A program made the position numbers and the translations under genes. From Prochlorococcus sp. AG-363-L02 (GTDB lineage Bacteria; Cyanobacteriota; Cyanobacteriia; PCC-6307; Cyanobiaceae), in contig QCFP01000008.1 in assembly GCA_003280185.1 (NCBI GenBank), positions 1 through 29,666 on the forward strand: a DNA stretch of 29,666 nt, read 5' to 3'. This document shows, in pieces, positions 8,667 to 18,214 of the stretch. The stretch's first letter is position 1; each line of letters starts with the position of its first letter. The notes under the pieces were generated by a model, which did not search any database, was not told the origin of the DNA, and saw only the letters and a program-made list of their open reading frames with translations.

Positions 8667-9021
8667 GCGCCTTACCAACCCGAGGTCTTTTTGGGGTATT
8701 TGAGAGCCAACTCCTTACTGAATCAGCTAAACCAAGCCTATTAACAACATCAAGAACTTCTGCAATATGCAATCTATAAGCGCTCTCTTCTAACGGAAAG
8801 GATTGCTGCTCCAGATAAGCCCACATAATTTGCAAATAAAGACGTTTATTCCTAACTACTAACTGCAAGTCATAGCTCACATCCCATCGTTGAATCAGGC
8901 AATCAATCACCTCGTCAACATCGAGTGGAAGGTAAAAGTCTTTAGATGCACTGTCAGTCAAGGCGTAAGGGTTGCGACGAGATAACAAAGGCCTTTCCCA
9001 AAAGCAATCGGGGCCCTTCAC
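8617..9021 (-). CDS. DUF3067 family protein (cyanobacterial/plastid conserved)
   Basis: A 134-residue soluble protein whose centre, [19 protein letters not shown] (about 49-67) followed by [14 protein letters not shown], is the hallmark of DUF3067, a family of cyanobacteria and photosynthetic eukaryotes. No catalytic motif, signal peptide or membrane helix is visible. The annotated start is GTG 9021; the first 20-30 residues look variable, so the true start could be internal. It runs divergently from petC with 41 bases between them and convergently into tatC with a 50-base overlap. Restriction of the family to oxygenic phototrophs and its place between the Tat translocase and the Rieske gene suggest a role near cytochrome b6f, but that is inference only. 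Confidence 0.82.
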   Translation of the reverse strand: MKGPDCFWERPLLSRRNPYALTDSASKDFYLPLDVDEVIDCLIQRWDVSYDLQLVVRNKRLYLQIMWAYLEQQSFPLEESAYRLHIAEVLDVVNRLGLADSVRSWLSNTPKRPRVGKALSLPLVADQRLDEFVL

Positions 9022-9062
9022 AGTCCATAATGGTCATTATTGTGCTCAGGTTAACGACCCTT

Positions 9063-9599
9063 ATGACACAAATGACCAGTAGCGATGTGCCCTCAATGGG
9101 GCGAAGGCAGTTCATGAATCTGCTTACATTTGGATCGCTAACTGGGGTCGCCCTCGGTGCCCTATATCCAGTGGTTAATTACTTCATTCCTCCTAGCGCA
9201 GGCGGCAGCGGTGGCGGGACAAGTGCGAAAGATGAATTAGGCAATTCAGTAACTGCAACTGGATGGCTAGCCAACCACCCCGCTGGAGACCGCAGCCTTG
9301 TTCAGGGGCTTAAGGGAGACCCCACATATTTAATAGTTGAAGGAAACGATGCTATTGGGGCTTATGGGATAAATGCCATATGTACCCATCTTGGATGCGT
9401 CGTACCATGGAATGCAGGTGCAAACAAATTTCAATGCCCATGTCATGGCAGCCAATATGACCCAACTGGGAAAGTGGTAAGGGGTCCCGCACCTTTATCA
9501 CTTGCATTGGCAAATGTATCTGTCGAAAACGACAATGTTTTTGTAAGTCAATGGACTGACACCGATTTCCGGACCAGTGAAAAACCCTGGTGGGTTTAG
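9063..9599 (+). CDS. petC: Cytochrome b6f Rieske iron-sulfur subunit
   Basis: A 178-residue Rieske protein that passes electrons from plastoquinol to cytochrome f. Residues 1-19 hold the twin-arginine signal (GRRQFMNLL, Arg14-Arg15), followed by an uncleaved membrane anchor (about 20-41), a flexible glycine-rich hinge (AGGSGGGTS) and the soluble domain. The cluster-binding boxes are CTHLGC (107-112) and CPCHGS (125-130): ligands Cys107, His109, Cys125 and His128, with the Cys112-Cys127 disulfide. I chose ATG 9063, which gives the family length; the frame stays open upstream to 8946 but that part overlaps DUF3067 and has no Rieske character. petA follows after 40 bases, the standard petCA operon. 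Confidence 0.96.
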   Translation: MTQMTSSDVPSMGRRQFMNLLTFGSLTGVALGALYPVVNYFIPPSAGGSGGGTSAKDELGNSVTATGWLANHPAGDRSLVQGLKGDPTYLIVEGNDAIGAYGINAICTHLGCVVPWNAGANKFQCPCHGSQYDPTGKVVRGPAPLSLALANVSVENDNVFVSQWTDTDFRTSEKPWWV

Positions 9600-9639
9600 A
9601 GCCACACACAAAGTCTTTACCAAGCTTCCTATCTCCATC

Positions 9640-10575
9640 ATGCGTCGATTTCTCTCACAGTTACTAAGTTCCTTCTTGATTCTTGGTTTAGCAATATCAA
9701 TTTCTCCAACCAAAACTTGGGCATACCCTTTCTGGGCGCAACAAAATTACGAAAACCCAAGAGAAGCAACAGGAAAAATCGTTTGTGCCAATTGTCACTT
9801 GGCTCAAATGACTACACAGGCAGAAGTGCCTCAATCAGTAAGAGCTGACAGTGTCTTTAAAGCCGTTGTCAAAATACCCTATAAAACTGGGACAACAGAG
9901 ATAGGTGCGGATGGCAGCAATGTTCCTCTGCAGGTAGGCGCCGTTGTAATGCTCCCTGACGGATTCAAATTAGCTCCGCAGGATCGTTGGAGCGATTCAA
10001 TAAAAGAAGAAACACAAGGTGTTTACTACACTCAATACAGTGAAGAGCGGGATGACATAATTCTCGTAGGGCCCCTTCCAGGAGACCAAAATAGAGAAAT
10101 AGTCTTTCCAATTTTGGCCCCTGACCCCTCGAAAGATAGCAAAATAAAGTTCGGGAAATATTCAATTCACGTAGGTGGAAATCGTGGCAGAGGCCAAGTC
10201 TACCCGACTGGAGAAAAGAGCAATAATACAATTTTTACAGCTTCTATCAGCGGCACCATCTCTTCAATCAATGATGGAGAAAACAATGAAAAATTAATTA
10301 CAATCCAAGGAGAAGATGCTAATAAAGCCATTGAGAGTATTCCAGTAGGGCCAACACTCCTGGTTAATGAAGGAGATAAGATAGAAGCTGGCGAACCTCT
10401 AACTAACGACCCTAATGCAGGAGGGTTTGGCCAACTTGACACAGAAGTTGTGCTACAGAGTCCTACAAGAATCTTTGGTCTTCTTGCATTCTTTGCTGCA
10501 GTTTCAATTGCACAAGTCCTACTAGTCCTCAAGAAGAAGCAAGTTGAGAAAGTACAGGCTGCAGAAGGAATCTAA
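9640..10575 (+). CDS. petA: Cytochrome f (apocytochrome precursor)
   Basis: A 311-residue precursor. Residues 1-28 are a Sec signal ending in TWA; the mature protein begins YPFWAQQ, where the amino group of Tyr is the unusual axial heme ligand. The c-type heme motif CANCH is at 49-53. The large lumenal domain follows, and a single C-terminal helix (about 276-296, [20 protein letters not shown]) ends in KKKQ on the stromal side. Cytochrome f accepts electrons from the Rieske protein and reduces plastocyanin or cytochrome c6. An in-frame ATG at 9577 overlaps the petC end, but ATG 9640 gives a proper signal peptide. Confidence 0.96.
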   Translation: MRRFLSQLLSSFLILGLAISISPTKTWAYPFWAQQNYENPREATGKIVCANCHLAQMTTQAEVPQSVRADSVFKAVVKIPYKTGTTEIGADGSNVPLQVGAVVMLPDGFKLAPQDRWSDSIKEETQGVYYTQYSEERDDIILVGPLPGDQNREIVFPILAPDPSKDSKIKFGKYSIHVGGNRGRGQVYPTGEKSNNTIFTASISGTISSINDGENNEKLITIQGEDANKAIESIPVGPTLLVNEGDKIEAGEPLTNDPNAGGFGQLDTEVVLQSPTRIFGLLAFFAAVSIAQVLLVLKKKQVEKVQAAEGI

Positions 10576-10616
10576 AAGGGCCCTCATCCTAAACAAGTAA
10601 GACAGATAAGTACATT

Positions 10617-11468
10617 GTGATTGCCACCTTCCAGTCACCGGGGCCTGAGATAATTCAGTTCGGTCCAATTTCCCTAAGATGGTATGGTTTACTAATAGCA
10701 ATATCCGTATTCATTGGTCTAAGAATTTCAAGTTATTTAGCAAGAAAAAAAGGTTTAGGATATAAATTAATAGATGATCTTTTGCCTTTTCTCGTATTAT
10801 CATCCCTAATTGGAGCACGTACATACTATGTGGCTTTTGAATGGGGAAATTATAGAGAAAATTGGTTAGAGGTTTTCGCTATATGGAAAGGTGGTATTGC
10901 AATTCATGGTGCACTGATTGGAGGAGCTTTAGCAATCTTTCTCTTCTGTAGATTCAAGAAGCAGAGGTTTTGGGAGATCCTTGATATAATCGTTCCATCT
11001 GTTGCTCTGGGCCAAGCAATCGGCCGATGGGGAAATTTCTTCAACAACGAAGCTTTTGGTTTACCCACCAATCTTCCCTGGAAACTATTTATACCGTTTA
11101 TTTACAGACCTGCAGTATTTACCTCTGAAAAATATTTTCACCCAACATTCTTATACGAATCAATTTGGAACCTTTTAATTTTCCTTGTATTAATTTACCT
11201 ACTAAGAAAGAGCATAAAAAGATCCGAGAAGCTTCTTAATGGATCAATTAGCTGCTTATATATTTTCTCATACAGCATAGGGCGCATTTTGATAGAAAGT
11301 CTTCGTATCGATCCATTATGCATTGCATCAGCACCCCCCTTCTGCGAGGGCGGCATCAGAACTGCACAATTAATGAGTCTTATACTTTTAACTTTTGGAA
11401 TCTTGGGCCTTTGGAGACTCTTTGTTCAAAAGAAAGATCTCCCCAGCCTGACATCAAATAACTACTAA
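10617..11468 (+). CDS. lgt: Prolipoprotein diacylglyceryl transferase
   Basis: A 283-residue, seven-helix membrane enzyme that moves diacylglycerol from phosphatidylglycerol to the lipobox cysteine of prolipoproteins, the first step of lipoprotein maturation. The family signature [13 protein letters not shown] is at about residues 136-148, and IHGALIGG (about 97-104) carries the conserved His; the RWYGLLIA block near the N terminus and FLYESIWN (about 178-185) also fit. The start appears to be GTG 10617, giving [17 protein letters not shown], the normal Lgt beginning. It lies 41 bases behind petA and only three bases before cobM, so cotranscription with cobM is likely. Confidence 0.95.
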   Translation: MIATFQSPGPEIIQFGPISLRWYGLLIAISVFIGLRISSYLARKKGLGYKLIDDLLPFLVLSSLIGARTYYVAFEWGNYRENWLEVFAIWKGGIAIHGALIGGALAIFLFCRFKKQRFWEILDIIVPSVALGQAIGRWGNFFNNEAFGLPTNLPWKLFIPFIYRPAVFTSEKYFHPTFLYESIWNLLIFLVLIYLLRKSIKRSEKLLNGSISCLYIFSYSIGRILIESLRIDPLCIASAPPFCEGGIRTAQLMSLILLTFGILGLWRLFVQKKDLPSLTSNNY

Positions 11469-11471
11469 AAA

Positions 11472-12233
11472 ATGATTACCACACCTATAGCTTTTGTAGG
11501 CGCAGGACCTGGAGCCCCGGACCTTCTCACGATACGTGCAGCAGAGCACTTAAAGAAGGCCGATGTTCTGATTTGGACCGATTCGTTAGTCAACCCTCAA
11601 ATAACTGACCTAGCAAAAAAATCTTGCGAAAAGATCCGAACCAGTTCACTAACTTTAGAAAAGATTCTCAACCTACTAATAATAAAAGCCCAAGAAGGAA
11701 AGAAAGTCGTTCGACTTCATGACGGCGATCCATGCTTATACGGTGCGATTTCGGAACAAATCTCTGGGCTAATTCATGCAAAAATCGATTTCGAAGTCAT
11801 ACCTGGGATTAGCGCCTATCAAGCGACTGCAGCGAACCTTAAAAGGGAACTAACAATTCCGGGAATTGTCCAAACAATCATTCTTAGCAGGGCTTCTGGT
11901 CGAACAGGTGTACCCAAAAAAGAATGCTTAGAGAGACTCGCCTCACACAGAGCATCTCTCTGTCTTTATTTAAGCGCTCGGCATGTAGAAGAAGCCCAAT
12001 CAGTTCTTCTTGAGCACTATCCAGAAGAAACACCAGTTGCTATTAGCTACAGAGTTAGCTGGCCAGATCAATGGATAGCTTTAGTACCTTTAAGAGAAAT
12101 GGCAAAAACTTCTATCCAAAAAAAGCTAATTCGCACCACCCTTTATTTAATAAGTCCTGCCTTAGAGGAAACAACAATGCGCTCGAAGCTTTACTCGCCT
12201 GAACATGACCATCTATTTCGACAAAAGCAATAA
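11472..12233 (+). CDS. cobM: Precorrin-4/cobalt-precorrin-4 C11-methyltransferase
   Basis: A 253-residue SAM-dependent tetrapyrrole methyltransferase. The SAM-binding loop GAGPGAPDLLTIRAAEHL is at about 10-27, RLHDGDPCLYGAISEQ at about 80-95, and VIPGISAYQATAANLKREL around 113-131; the block IILSRASGRTGVP is typical of the CobM/CbiF subgroup. The enzyme methylates C-11 of precorrin-4 in the cobalamin (pseudocobalamin in picocyanobacteria) pathway. It begins three bases after lgt, and nothing else of the cobalamin route is nearby, so the pair is a chance operon rather than a pathway cluster. Confidence 0.93.
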   Translation: MITTPIAFVGAGPGAPDLLTIRAAEHLKKADVLIWTDSLVNPQITDLAKKSCEKIRTSSLTLEKILNLLIIKAQEGKKVVRLHDGDPCLYGAISEQISGLIHAKIDFEVIPGISAYQATAANLKRELTIPGIVQTIILSRASGRTGVPKKECLERLASHRASLCLYLSARHVEEAQSVLLEHYPEETPVAISYRVSWPDQWIALVPLREMAKTSIQKKLIRTTLYLISPALEETTMRSKLYSPEHDHLFRQKQ

Positions 12234-12393
12234 CTGCTACAAAAAACTTCTAACCTCAAAACAAAGAAGCTATTTACATAACATGTGAGCAAGTAGAAAG
12301 AAATTCCGGAAATTAACAGCTTAATATAAGCAAATCATGACATCTGCCAATTAATCGCCTATCTTTTAGGCACATTTTGAGTGGGCTGAAAAT

Positions 12394-12687
12394 ATGTATA
12401 AGGGCACAGAAGGTATTCATGACAAAAACCTTCTTCAAGCAAAACAGCATTCTTCACTAAAAGAAATTGGTGAGCTCCTTCGAAAAGCTAGGCAAGAACA
12501 AAATATTTCGCCTGAAGATTTTGCTAATGCCCTTAGGCTTGGGGAAGGTCAACTCCATGCACTAGAGAATGGAGAAGTAGGGAATCTTCCCGAACCAGTA
12601 TTCATCAAGGGGATGATTAGAAGAATCGCAGAAAAACTAAATTTGAATTCCGAGGAAATAATTGAACACTTAAAATTAATTGATTAG
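12394..12687 (+). CDS. Stand-alone RodZ-like helix-turn-helix protein
   Basis: A 97-residue protein made almost only of an HTH of the Xre/RodZ type: LKEIGELLRKARQEQNISPE (about 23-42), then the DNA- or protein-contact helix region and the LEN-GE-GNLPEPVFIKGMIR segment (about 56-74) that marks the RodZ N-terminal domain. In RodZ this domain binds MreB and is followed by a membrane helix and periplasmic part; both are absent here. It may be a cyanobacterial short form acting as a regulator or a cytoskeletal adaptor. The start at ATG 12394 is reasonable but unsupported by a clear ribosome site. A 160-base gap separates it from cobM, and it converges on ppx. Confidence 0.75.
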   Translation: MYKGTEGIHDKNLLQAKQHSSLKEIGELLRKARQEQNISPEDFANALRLGEGQLHALENGEVGNLPEPVFIKGMIRRIAEKLNLNSEEIIEHLKLID

Positions 12688-12778
12688 GAATTTAAAAGTA
12701 ACCTATGTTCTCATGCTCTTAGGATTTGGCTCTATCAAGAGAATATCAGTTAAACAAAGATTGATTCATTACTCCTAT

Positions 12779-14371
12779 TTATTCTGATACCACAACAACT
12801 TGAAAAGTGTGCCCTGTTAGATCTTTAAAGATTTTAGCACAACTTTTTAAACTCCACATTTCCAGATTTAAGTCATCTTCTGCACTAGCTCCATGAAGCT
12901 GAAAACATATATCCGGCTGATTATATTTAACTTTAATTTTTTCAACATATCTATCCGGACGTTTATCGATTGAAGTGGCGAGTCTTAAAATCAATGACAT
13001 CTCAGAAACAATTTTCCTTTGCGATTCTAATACAATTGACTGCCATGCCTCATGGCGGTTTTTAGGGAGACTTTTACGGTGATATCGAGCAATTGCAGCA
13101 ACCATCAAATGCTCAGAATGAGAATAGCCAAGCAATTCTCCATGTCGAATTAAATACCAAGAATGCTTATGATAGGCACTTATATTGATTACTTTTCCAC
13201 AGGTATGTAGCATAGCTGCTGCCCACAAAAGTTCTCTACTTTCTCCCAGATTCTTATGTACGATACCAACCGTTTGATCATAAATACTAAGAGCATAACT
13301 AGATACACGATTCGCTCGGTTTAAATCAACAGAGAAGCGCTTTACTTGATGAAGAACTGTTCGTTTTCTAATGATACTTTGATAGCTATATTTATCTTCT
13401 AAAAGACCATGCCGAAACATCCAATCGACTATCAATCCTTCTCTTAATGATCTTTCACTAAGAACCAATTCTTCTACACCTAACATCTGCATAGCAGTTT
13501 GCAAAATTAAAGCGCCTGGGACAATTATCTCTGCACGTCGATCATTAATTGGAAGCAAAGAACGCCTTTCCTCAAAAGACATGCTAATTAACCTTTGGCT
13601 TATATTCTCAATTCTTTCTCTAGATACAGTGTAACCGTGCAACTTAAGCGGGGAGATCTCTTGTTCACTAGCCAAAATTGATCCTAAAGCTAAGGCTGTT
13701 CCACTTGTTGCAACCATCAGTGGCTGCTCATCAGCTTTTATCCGACTAGATACTTTTTGCACTGCTGGCTCTAAAGAAGCCATAATAAATGTCTTTAAAA
13801 ATTTTCTTCTTTTTGAAGAAATAGGCTCTTCTTTTACCAACTGTTTTTGGAGTCGAACTGCTCCAAGCTTCGTACTTGTCAGAGCTCTTGCGTCTCTTCC
13901 ATCAGCAAGAACCAACTCTGTAGAACCTCCTCCAATATCCAGCAAAATATGTGGTCTATCTTCAAATTTCATCCCAGATAGCACGCCTAAGTAAATAAGC
14001 CTTGCCTCCTCCGCTCCGCTAATCAAATCAACATCAAGATCTATGCGCTCTTTAATTCTCTTTAGAAATTCATCCCCATTAAATGCCTCTCTTACTGCGC
14101 TAGTAGCCACAGTCACTGAATGATCGACTTTATGGCTATCGATAATGGCCTTAAATCTATCGAGGGCTTCCAATCCTCTAACCATTGCCTTCTCTGTCAG
14201 GTCACCTGTCTCTGTCTCTCTATCTCCCAATCGAACTGTTGCCTTCTCTGCTAATTGAATAGAGAAAGAATTCAAACGCGTATCTACTAAAGCAATAAGA
14301 AGGTGAATGGAATTGGAGCCAATATCTATGGCGGCGACCTTTTGCAAACCTTGTGAAGAGTCTTCTGGCAT
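12779..14371 (-). CDS. ppx: Ppx/GppA exopolyphosphatase with C-terminal HD-like domain
   Basis: A 530-residue enzyme of the Ppx/GppA family, which releases phosphate from the ends of polyphosphate and/or hydrolyses pppGpp. The ASKHA phosphatase core begins with AAIDIGSNSIHLLIA (13-27) and has the second phosphate loop LLDIGGGSTELVLA (143-156) and ATSGTALALGS (221-231). From about 340 a helical HD-like domain follows with AAAMLHTCGKVI, HKHSWYLIRH and IARYHRKSLP; its HD pair reads His389-Thr390, so a metal-dependent hydrolase activity there is unlikely. The length is typical. It starts at ATG 14371 and diverges from ubiA across about 160 bases. I cannot tell polyphosphate from pppGpp activity by sequence. 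Confidence 0.9.
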   Translation of the reverse strand: MPEDSSQGLQKVAAIDIGSNSIHLLIALVDTRLNSFSIQLAEKATVRLGDRETETGDLTEKAMVRGLEALDRFKAIIDSHKVDHSVTVATSAVREAFNGDEFLKRIKERIDLDVDLISGAEEARLIYLGVLSGMKFEDRPHILLDIGGGSTELVLADGRDARALTSTKLGAVRLQKQLVKEEPISSKRRKFLKTFIMASLEPAVQKVSSRIKADEQPLMVATSGTALALGSILASEQEISPLKLHGYTVSRERIENISQRLISMSFEERRSLLPINDRRAEIIVPGALILQTAMQMLGVEELVLSERSLREGLIVDWMFRHGLLEDKYSYQSIIRKRTVLHQVKRFSVDLNRANRVSSYALSIYDQTVGIVHKNLGESRELLWAAAMLHTCGKVINISAYHKHSWYLIRHGELLGYSHSEHLMVAAIARYHRKSLPKNRHEAWQSIVLESQRKIVSEMSLILRLATSIDKRPDRYVEKIKVKYNQPDICFQLHGASAEDDLNLEMWSLKSCAKIFKDLTGHTFQVVVVSE

Positions 14372-14534
14372 ATCTCAAACTGAAAAACTTAGCTGTTTCT
14401 CCAAGGGCAAATTGGAAGTCAGACTTAGATCTCTGGCTCCCATTGATCACTAATGTTCATAGAGAATAGTCTTGCATCATCTACCCAAAGCAATGGCACA
14501 ATTTTGATTAAGGTCTCTATAAATACAAAAATAC

Positions 14535-15431
14535 GTGAAAAAGATTCAAATCCCATATCAATTAAAACAATGGAGTGCGTTACTTCGTTGGAACAAACCC
14601 AGCGGAAGGCTCATACTCCTCATTCCTGCAGGATGGGCTCTTTGGCTTACGCCCTCAGCTCCTCCAGAAACTGAATTGCTATCCCTGATCATCCTCGGCG
14701 GGCTTGCTATAAGTGCCGCAGGCTGTATAGCAAATGATCTATGGGATAAGAATATTGATAAAGAAGTAAATCGAACAGCAGAAAGGCCTCTTGCCAAAGG
14801 AAGTGTCAAGAATTCAACTGCTTTTTTCTTACTTCTATTTTTCTTATCGTTAAGCCTTTTTGTAGTCCTTTCTCTTCCAATGCATAGTCGAGGACTTTGT
14901 CTTCGACTAGCAATTTTAGCTCTACCCCCAATTTTGCTCTATCCATCAGCAAAGCGTTGGTTTCCATACCCTCAAGCGATTCTTGCTATCTGCTGGGGCT
15001 TTTCTGTACTAATACCATGGGGGGCAAGTGAAGCAAACCTGAATGGTGGAACCCCACTCTTAGGGTGTTGGTTAGCAACGCTTTTTTGGACCTTTGGGTT
15101 CGACACCGTATATGCCATTGCGGATAAAGATGACGATCAAAAGCTGGGCCTAAAAAGCAGTGTATTGAGTTTAGGAGAAAATATTAAATGGATAGTTCCG
15201 ACAACCTATGCAATAGCATGTACCTCTCTTGCTATTGCAGCATATTTTGCAGGGATTAGATTTATTTTCTGGCCAATCTGGATTATCGCCACAGCAGGAA
15301 TGCAACGAGAAGCTTACTTAATTAATAATAACAATAAGCTAAAGAAAGGAGGCCATGGGAAACATTTCAAGAATCAAGTAAAGCTTGGTTCTCTTTTATT
15401 TTTAGGTTTAATCCTTGGCCAAATTAGATAA
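14535..15431 (+). CDS. ubiA: UbiA-type 4-hydroxybenzoate polyprenyltransferase
   Basis: A 298-residue membrane enzyme with about eight or nine helices. The first Asp-rich, Mg-prenyl-diphosphate motif is ANDLWDKNIDKEVNRT (66-81) and the second is DTVYAIADKDDDQKLG (about 190-205). In cyanobacteria a UbiA homologue joins 4-hydroxybenzoate to solanesyl diphosphate for plastoquinone, so this links to the PSI and b6f genes elsewhere in the window; homogentisate or chlorophyll-type prenyltransferases are less similar but cannot be fully excluded. I chose ATG 14535 with MKKIQIPYQLKQWSALLRWN; the conserved part starts at once. The stop is one base from the next gene, so the two are coupled. Confidence 0.9.
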   Translation: MKKIQIPYQLKQWSALLRWNKPSGRLILLIPAGWALWLTPSAPPETELLSLIILGGLAISAAGCIANDLWDKNIDKEVNRTAERPLAKGSVKNSTAFFLLLFFLSLSLFVVLSLPMHSRGLCLRLAILALPPILLYPSAKRWFPYPQAILAICWGFSVLIPWGASEANLNGGTPLLGCWLATLFWTFGFDTVYAIADKDDDQKLGLKSSVLSLGENIKWIVPTTYAIACTSLAIAAYFAGIRFIFWPIWIIATAGMQREAYLINNNNKLKKGGHGKHFKNQVKLGSLLFLGLILGQIR

Positions 15432-15432
15432 A

Positions 15433-16332
15433 ATGATCAAACTACTTCAGCAAACAATTCCTGCCTCATTAAAGCAAGGAGATGAAGTCGCATTTGCCGC
15501 TACAGCATCAGCCTTTAATGATGAAGACCTTTTAATTGAAGGTACAAAAGTGTTGCAAGGGTGGGGCCTTGTATGTAGGTCGACAAATATCCTCAATCGA
15601 AGGTGGAGAGAACTTGCAGGTGAAGATGAAATCCGCAATAAAGATCTTCAACCAGAGCCTTCAGCACCTTTAATAGCATGTGCAAAGGGTGGGTGGGGGT
15701 CTTCACGATTACTAGAACTTCCCCAGAAATGGCAAACCGGATGGATTCTTGGTTTTTCAGATGTAACTTCTCTACTCTTAGCAAGGCTTTCGGCCGGATT
15801 CCATGGTTGCATTCATGGTCCACTAATTACAACTCTTGCAGCCGAACCCGAATGGAGCAAAGAAAGGCTTAGATGTCTTCTTTTTGGGAAGCCAATTCCT
15901 GCAATTGAAGGAGATCCATGGTCCAAAGGAGAAGCAATTGGACCATTAGTTGTTGCCAACCTAACTGTTGCTTCTCATTTGCTAGGCAGCAAATTTGTAC
16001 CCGATTTAAAAGGTGCAATTCTCATTCTTGAGGACATTGATGAAGAGCCATATCGAATAGATCGAATGCTCACACAGTGGCGACTGGCTGGTCCCCTTAA
16101 ACAAATAGCTGGCCTAGGCTTTGGAAACTTTAAAGATTGCGAAGGAGACGTACCACTTGCAAAACATGAGAAATCCTCTCTTGAAATGGTTCTAAAGGAA
16201 AGGACTTCGGACCTAGGGATTCCGGTCTTAGGAGAATTGCCAGTAGGCCATTTAGTCGGTAATGCAGCCTTACCACTAGGAAATCTGGCAAAAATTGATT
16301 GCCAAAAAGGGCTCCTCAAGCTTTTTCCCTAA
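15433..16332 (+). CDS. S66 family LD-carboxypeptidase (muramoyltetrapeptide carboxypeptidase)
   Basis: A 299-residue serine peptidase of family S66. LD-carboxypeptidases cut the terminal D-Ala from murein tetrapeptides during cell-wall recycling. The catalytic triad can be placed: Ser109 in [10 protein letters not shown], Glu200 in [16 protein letters not shown], and His273 in [10 protein letters not shown]. The N-terminal [14 protein letters not shown] block (84-97) is also characteristic. Related S66 proteins include the microcin immunity protein MccF, but the context favours murein recycling. ATG 15433 lies one base after the ubiA stop; a TTG 18 bases upstream is a less likely start. The last 17 bases overlap the end of convergent ispD. 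Confidence 0.88.
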   Translation: MIKLLQQTIPASLKQGDEVAFAATASAFNDEDLLIEGTKVLQGWGLVCRSTNILNRRWRELAGEDEIRNKDLQPEPSAPLIACAKGGWGSSRLLELPQKWQTGWILGFSDVTSLLLARLSAGFHGCIHGPLITTLAAEPEWSKERLRCLLFGKPIPAIEGDPWSKGEAIGPLVVANLTVASHLLGSKFVPDLKGAILILEDIDEEPYRIDRMLTQWRLAGPLKQIAGLGFGNFKDCEGDVPLAKHEKSSLEMVLKERTSDLGIPVLGELPVGHLVGNAALPLGNLAKIDCQKGLLKLFP

Positions 16333-16996
16333 ATGAGATAACTGACTCAGCCACTAGTAAATCAAAAGGTGTAGTGACCTTGATATTTGAAGAAGGAGCT
16401 TCTAAAACTTCTACTGGCCAGCCAAGACTCTCATACAAAGAAGCATCGTCAGTAACAGACCAATTCTTTGCATCTGCTATTGCATGAGCCTCCTTCAATT
16501 GATCAACAGCGAATCCTTGCGGGGTCTGGGCTGCCCATAATTCAGAACGACAAGGAGTTCCCAAAATCAAGCCCTTGTTATCTACACGTTTAATTGTGTC
16601 TGTAACAGGAACAGCCGCTATAACCGCTTTGCCTAAGACAACTAATTTCGCACAGCGATTAAATAATTCCGATTCCACAAGACATCTTGCACCATCATGA
16701 ATCAATACATGCTTGGCTCCTTGTGGCAAGCCTGCCAAACCTCTCTTTATTGACTCCTGTCGAGTTTTTCCTCCTTCAATCCATTGAATTGGTTTTGGGG
16801 AAGCTTTCATGAAATGCGTTATTTCTTCTTGATCAACTTTTTGACCAACTATGCCTATCCAAGTAATTTCCTCGGCCAAAATGGCCGCATCTAAAGTCCA
16901 AGCAATGACTGCTCTTGAAGCCAAGGGAAGCAACAATTTATTCTTAGTTGCCCCCATTCGACTTCCCGAACCTGCAGCCGCAATAAGAAGATGCAC
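16316..16996 (-). CDS. ispD: 2-C-methyl-D-erythritol 4-phosphate cytidylyltransferase
   Basis: A 226-residue enzyme of the MEP isoprenoid pathway that makes CDP-methylerythritol from MEP and CTP, supplying carotenoids, the phytyl tail of chlorophyll and the plastoquinone side chain. The nucleotide loop [20 protein letters not shown] is at 6-25; HDGARCLV is at about 100-107, and [25 protein letters not shown] and VTDDASLYE follow, all typical of IspD. The start is GTG 16996; there is no better codon before LLIAAAG. It converges on the S66 gene with a 17-base overlap and diverges from the K+ channel gene across 91 bases. Confidence 0.95.
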   Translation of the reverse strand: MHLLIAAAGSGSRMGATKNKLLLPLASRAVIAWTLDAAILAEEITWIGIVGQKVDQEEITHFMKASPKPIQWIEGGKTRQESIKRGLAGLPQGAKHVLIHDGARCLVESELFNRCAKLVVLGKAVIAAVPVTDTIKRVDNKGLILGTPCRSELWAAQTPQGFAVDQLKEAHAIADAKNWSVTDDASLYESLGWPVEVLEAPSSNIKVTTPFDLLVAESVISFREKA

Positions 16997-17087
16997 AAGA
17001 GGCTCCTATCAATTAGCAAGTTGAGATCATATCCATACAATCAACTGAAAACAGTTCAACAAGCTGATCGAGGCTAATCCTCTCCTT

Positions 17088-18167
17088 ATGAAAGAAAGAT
17101 GGCCTAATTCAAAAGGGAGCATCCTTAAAGGGTTAAGGCTTCGAGGTCTTGCAAAACCTTGGTTAGGAACTCTTCTTGCTCTCAGCATTTTGCTCTTACT
17201 AGGTGCCTTTGGGTATCGAATAACAGAAGGTTGGGACTGGGGAGACTCTCTCTGGATGGTACTCATCACAATAAGCACAATTGGTTATGGAGAAGTTGCG
17301 CCATTATCTGCAGCAGGCAGGTTAGTGACTGTTTTAGTGATCGGCGGAGGTTTAATTATTGTTCAGCTAACAATCAAAAGAGTTCTAGACCTAACAGCAT
17401 CAGGCTATTTCCGTCAGATGCGGGAATTGAGATTTCGCCGGATAATGAGACGTATGCATGACCATGTAATTCTCTGCGGATATGGCCGAATTGGCCAAGA
17501 AATTGCAGACCAACTTCTCAAAGAAAATGTCCCGACTCTAGTTGTAGAAATAGATCCAACGTCAAAATCAACGGCCGAAGAACGCGGATTAATGGCTTTA
17601 GAAGGTGATGCAACTCTTGATGAGACATTGCTACAAGCAGGGTTGGATCGCTGCAGAAGCCTAATCGCAGCATTACCCAATGATGCGGCAAATTTGTATG
17701 TCATCCTCAGTGCAAAAGGATTGAGACAAGAATGTCGCCTTATCGCTAGAGCAGATACGGAAGAAGCCTCTGCAAAGTTAAAACTTGCAGGTGCAGATGT
17801 TGTAGTTAGTCCTTATGTCACTGCTGGAAGAACAATTGCGGCTACTGCACTTCGCCCATTGGCCGTAGATTTCATGGATTTACTAGCCGGTTCCGGTTGC
17901 GAGATAGAGGAATTCCTTCTAACGAGCGATCCGAATGAATTTCAAAAACTTCAAAATAAAAGCCTTTCGGAAGTTCAATTAGGGCGTCAAAGCGGCGCAA
18001 TGGTTTTAGCTATTCGAGACGGAGCAAATCTAGTCACGAACCCTGGCGGAAACATGAAACTTTCCCCTGGACAAGTTCTTGTGGTTCTGGGGAGCAAACA
18101 ACAACTGGCCAAGCTAAGAGGACTACTTGGGAAAACACTTTGCAACGTAGAAACCATGACTAGCTAA
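17088..18167 (+). CDS. Two-helix potassium channel with RCK (TrkA-N/TrkA-C) domains
   Basis: A 359-residue channel of the Kch/MthK type. Two membrane helices (about 26-46 and 76-98) flank a pore loop with the selectivity filter TIGYGE (64-69). A cytoplasmic RCK domain follows: Rossmann loop HVILCGYGRIGQEIADQLL (126-144) with an acidic end-of-strand VVEIDP, then a C-terminal TrkA-C lobe ending in KLSPGQVLVVLGS. It probably conducts K+ across the plasma membrane, with opening set by a nucleotide or cation bound to the RCK ring. The start is ATG 17088. It is followed by fabG after 47 bases, with no functional link apparent. The filter has Glu after GYG where many channels have Asp. Confidence 0.88.
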   Translation: MKERWPNSKGSILKGLRLRGLAKPWLGTLLALSILLLLGAFGYRITEGWDWGDSLWMVLITISTIGYGEVAPLSAAGRLVTVLVIGGGLIIVQLTIKRVLDLTASGYFRQMRELRFRRIMRRMHDHVILCGYGRIGQEIADQLLKENVPTLVVEIDPTSKSTAEERGLMALEGDATLDETLLQAGLDRCRSLIAALPNDAANLYVILSAKGLRQECRLIARADTEEASAKLKLAGADVVVSPYVTAGRTIAATALRPLAVDFMDLLAGSGCEIEEFLLTSDPNEFQKLQNKSLSEVQLGRQSGAMVLAIRDGANLVTNPGGNMKLSPGQVLVVLGSKQQLAKLRGLLGKTLCNVETMTS

Positions 18168-18214
18168 AAAACAAGACTCTTTGTCCTTACGATGCAAAGA
18201 ACAATTACCTACAA

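Noticed and set aside
8946..9062. Upstream extension of the petC frame
   Set aside because: It overlaps the DUF3067 gene and its residues do not look like a Tat signal; ATG 9063 gives the normal Rieske length.
9577..9639. Upstream in-frame start of petA overlapping petC
   Set aside because: It would put a polar extension before a complete signal peptide; ATG 9640 fits cytochrome f.
12688..12778. CTCTT/AAGAG pair between the HTH gene and ppx as a bidirectional terminator
   Set aside because: The stem is only five bases with a long loop and no T-run on either side.
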